Below, in pieces: positions 61,880-64,000 of a stretch of 64,000 nucleotides of DNA. Position 1 is the first letter of the stretch. Every line of letters starts with the position of its first letter. The DNA lies in assembly GCF_004358025.1 (NCBI RefSeq), contig NZ_SMTL01000001.1, forward strand, positions 682,001-746,000, given 5' to 3'. Source of the DNA: Rhizobium deserti (GTDB lineage Bacteria; Pseudomonadota; Alphaproteobacteria; Rhizobiales; Rhizobiaceae). The notes below the pieces were generated by a model. The model was given only the letters and a program-made list of their open reading frames with translations, was not told the DNA's origin and did no database searches. A program made the translations under genes and the position numbers.

Positions 61880-62815
61880 ATGAAGATCGCACTGCTCATA
61901 TATCCAGACTTCCAAGCCATGAGCCTCGAGGCGCTCTCGGTCTTCGAGCTGGCCAACCAGGCCTTTGCCGATCCTCCCTACGAGGTAGCAACCCTGTCCT
62001 GGGCGGGTGGTCCCGTACGCAGCTCCGCAGGCTTCACCATCGGCTCGGAAAAGGTCTTCGGGGGCGGCTTCGACACGCTGCTGGTGGCAGGTGGAATGGA
62101 GCTTCCGACGCCACCTGCCCAGCTTCTCGAGTGGCTGACCCAAGCGGGAAACTCGTTTCGCCGGATTGGTGGGATTTGCACTGGTACGTTCGTTCTCGCT
62201 CAGGCAGGGCTTCTCGGGGGACGGCGTTGCACCACGCATTGGATGGTGTCGAACGAACTTGGAGAGCGGTTCCCCGACGTCGCGGTCGAGCATGACCGAA
62301 TCTTCGTAGTCGACGGCCCGATCTGGACTTCGGCAGGCATGTCGGCGGGAACGGATCTGGCGTTGGCGATGGTCGAGAACGATCACGGACGAGACATAGC
62401 CGGCAGTGTCGCAGACAAGCTGCTGCTATACCACCGGCGGAGCGGAACGGACGGCCAACGCTCGGCACTACTTGCGCTGGCGCCCAGATCGGACCGAATT
62501 CGGAGAGCAATTTCGTTCGCGCGCGAAAAACTTTCGGAGCCGCTTCCGGTGGAGCGTCTCGCCGAGGCAGCATCCCTCAGCCCGCGACAGTTCAGCCGCA
62601 TGTTCCGGGCGGAAACCGGGCAGACGCCTGCCAGGGCGGTTGAGAGGCTTCGCGTCGAAGCTGCAAGAGTTATGATAGAAACAACGAGGCATCCGATGGG
62701 ATTCGTCGCGACGGAGACGGGGTTCATGGACGCGGAAAGGATGCGGCGGGCGTTCGTGAGGACGCTAGGCCACCCGCCTCAGGGCCTGCGGCGGATCGCA
62801 AGGACGGACGGTTGA
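61880..62815 (+). CDS. GlxA-family transcription regulator (DJ-1/PfpI plus AraC HTH)
   Basis: Regulator of 311 residues. The N-terminal DJ-1/PfpI-like domain (about 1-170) contains IGGICTGTFVLAQAGLL with the Cys at the nucleophile elbow and RRCTTHW; the C-terminal domain (about 225-305) has two AraC-type helix-turn-helix units, VERLAEAASLSPRQFSRMF and GFVATETGFMDAERMRRAF. It is divergent from the two-gene operon, with 230 bases between, and may control it. GACGAGG precedes the ATG. Confidence 0.92.
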   Translation: MKIALLIYPDFQAMSLEALSVFELANQAFADPPYEVATLSWAGGPVRSSAGFTIGSEKVFGGGFDTLLVAGGMELPTPPAQLLEWLTQAGNSFRRIGGICTGTFVLAQAGLLGGRRCTTHWMVSNELGERFPDVAVEHDRIFVVDGPIWTSAGMSAGTDLALAMVENDHGRDIAGSVADKLLLYHRRSGTDGQRSALLALAPRSDRIRRAISFAREKLSEPLPVERLAEAASLSPRQFSRMFRAETGQTPARAVERLRVEAARVMIETTRHPMGFVATETGFMDAERMRRAFVRTLGHPPQGLRRIARTDG

Positions 62816-62873
62816 CGGGGACGTCGGTCGCGGGGCCGTTCTAACTCCCCAGCTCTTTGTATTCGTCTTAAAG

Positions 62874-62900
62874 CCAACGGCCGCCTGTGGCGGCCGTTGG
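62874..62900 (-). terminator. Hairpin between GlxA-type and RND genes
   Basis: CCAACGGCCGCC pairs perfectly with GGCGGCCGTTGG around a 3-base loop (62886-62888). On the minus strand it is 17 bases after the RND stop and is followed by CTTTAAG, a poor T-tract; it lies between convergent genes and may serve both. Confidence 0.65.
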
Positions 62901-62916
62901 GCGGTGCGCGCCGACG

Positions 62917-64000
62917 CTACTCAGCCGCCTCCGCCAGCTCCAGCCCCTGCGTTCCGCCGCGGTTCGACGGGTCCGCCTTCCGCACCCGATACCAGATGGC
63001 GTAGAGAGCGGGCAGGAACACGAGGATGATGACTGTGCCTACGGCCGTCCCGCCGATGAGGGTGTAGGCGAGCGATCCCCAGAACACGGAGTGGGTGAGT
63101 GGGATGAAGGCCAGCACCGCTGCCAGTGCCGTCAGGATCACCGGCCGCGAACGCTGCACCGTGGCTTCGACCACCGAGTGATATAGGTCGAGACCGGAAG
63201 CATGGTTGCTCTTGATCTGCTCCACCAGGATTAAGGTGTTGCGCATCAGGATTCCAGACAGGCCGATCAGTGCCAGGATGGCGTTGAATCCGAACGGCTG
63301 ATGAAACAGCAGCAGCGTAGGCACTGCCCCGAGCAGGCCGAGCGGCGCCGTCAGGAGAACCATGAACATGGTCGAGAAGGACCTGACCTGCAGCATGATT
63401 ACGAGCATGGTCAGCGCGATCATGACCGGAAAGACCTTGGCAAGAGCCACGTTGGCCTTCGCCGACTCCTCGACGTCGGCCGCGACCTCCACCCGGTAGC
63501 CTTCAGGCAGCTTCTGAACCAGCGGACCAAGCGCCTGCCAGACCTCCGCCGAAACGTCTGGCGGCTGCAGTCCCTCCTGCACGTCGCTGCGGACCATCAC
63601 GGTCGGCGTGCGGTCCCTTCTTTTCGCAAGGGGCTCCTCCATCGCGACCTGCATAGCGCCGATCTGGTCCAGCGGGATCATCTTTCCGCCTGGAGCCGCA
63701 AGAGTGAAGTCTCCAAGCCTAGACGGATCCAGTCGCTCGCTCCCCTCGCTCCGGGCGATGACCTCGACAGAGCGGATGTTCTCGCGCACCGAGGTCACCG
63801 CTACGCCCGACAGAAGGAACTGAAGCTGCTGTGCCGCCTGGGTCGGAGATAGCCCGATGAGCTTTAGACGCTCCTGGTCGAACACGAACCGGACGGTAGG
63901 CGCGCGTTCGCCCCAGTCCCTGTTGACCGTCCTCGTGTGGGAATTGGCCTTCATCACTCCCATGACCTGGTCGGAAATCTGCATGACCTCGTCCTGCGAC
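62917..64000 (-). CDS. RND efflux pump, C-terminal part, runs off the window
   Basis: The last 361 codons of an RND transporter, still open at base 64000, so the N-terminal two thirds lie beyond the window. The visible part begins in the periplasmic domain (GLSPTQAAQQLQFLLSG) and covers the final membrane half: VFPVMIALTMLVIMLQVRSF, IGLSGILMRNTLILVEQI and RSRPVILTALAAVLAFIPL. GILMRNTLILVEQI is the helix equivalent to AcrB TM10, with M-R in place of the common V-K. It resembles the shorter multidrug RND group (such as those with VexF/OqxB relatives). Its adaptor is not in the window. Confidence 0.9.
   Translation of the reverse strand, partial: SQDEVMQISDQVMGVMKANSHTRTVNRDWGERAPTVRFVFDQERLKLIGLSPTQAAQQLQFLLSGVAVTSVRENIRSVEVIARSEGSERLDPSRLGDFTLAAPGGKMIPLDQIGAMQVAMEEPLAKRRDRTPTVMVRSDVQEGLQPPDVSAEVWQALGPLVQKLPEGYRVEVAADVEESAKANVALAKVFPVMIALTMLVIMLQVRSFSTMFMVLLTAPLGLLGAVPTLLLFHQPFGFNAILALIGLSGILMRNTLILVEQIKSNHASGLDLYHSVVEATVQRSRPVILTALAAVLAFIPLTHSVFWGSLAYTLIGGTAVGTVIILVFLPALYAIWYRVRKADPSNRGGTQGLELAEAAE

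Noticed and set aside
60897..61883. A 328-codon plus-strand frame across 60.9-61.9 kb
   Set aside because: It covers the antisense of two coupled minus-strand genes with good ribosome binding sites and family patterns, and its end overlaps the GlxA-type start.

Overview
The window reads as a high-GC alphaproteobacterial replicon, most likely from the Rhizobium/Agrobacterium group (order Rhizobiales). The evidence is a eukaryotic-type glutamine synthetase II, a RutR-like/hydantoinase cluster, the DUF1272/LprI/DUF2459 'urease-region' genes inside the ure operon, a rhizobial-type outer-membrane barrel protein and an SMI1/KNR4 protein. No rRNA, tRNA, CRISPR array or intact insertion sequence was recognised by eye. 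All family names below come from reading motifs; no database search was run.

1-33.6 kb looks like ordinary chromosomal nitrogen and pyrimidine metabolism. It starts with the 3' part of glnII. A RutR-type repressor follows, divergent from a reductive pyrimidine/hydantoin operon: amidohydrolase, an inserted mazEF-like toxin-antitoxin pair, dihydropyrimidinase, a small secreted protein, then an ABC importer of the ThiXYZ/SsuABC type with two permeases and a binding protein. A RutR-like operator sits between them. Next are a two-gene RND efflux pump and a Crp/Fnr regulator preceded by an anaerobox. The minus strand then carries a long urea block: urtABCDE (urea uptake), an esterase of the PHB-depolymerase family, and ureD-ureA-DUF1272-ureB-lprI-ureC-DUF2459-ureE-ureF-ureG. 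Together they import urea, hydrolyse it to ammonia with nickel urease, and feed GlnII-type assimilation. An outer-membrane barrel protein, a trehalose-synthase-like GH13 enzyme and a membrane protein with two SMI1/KNR4 domains close this part.

33.7-43.7 kb begins accessory DNA behind a degenerate stretch. It holds an organosulfur acquisition cluster on the plus strand: an NtaA/DmoA-type flavin monooxygenase whose ribosome binding site is buried in a hairpin, a sulfonate-type ABC importer, a fumarate-reductase/AprA-like flavoprotein coupled to an 8-Cys two-cluster ferredoxin, and a second ABC importer with two permeases. I infer uptake and oxidative or reductive desulfurisation of an unknown organosulfur compound.

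43.7-64 kb is a mosaic: an enolase-superfamily remnant, a Bro-N orphan, an EmrAB-type efflux pair with its TetR regulator, a dehalogenase/epoxide-hydrolase-like enzyme, an NmrA-type reductase, an MFS exporter coupled to a 400-residue unknown protein, a divergent HxlR/acetyltransferase pair around a perfect palindrome, SnoaL-like proteins, an SDR, a GlxA-type regulator and the 3' part of an RND pump. Three of these genes share a TGTG-N6-CACA palindrome upstream, which suggests a small local regulon. In the middle lies the least understood unit: a TcmP-type methyltransferase-like protein, convergent and overlapping at its 3' end with a three-Cys-motif (phage Gp37/Gp68, DUF5131) protein.
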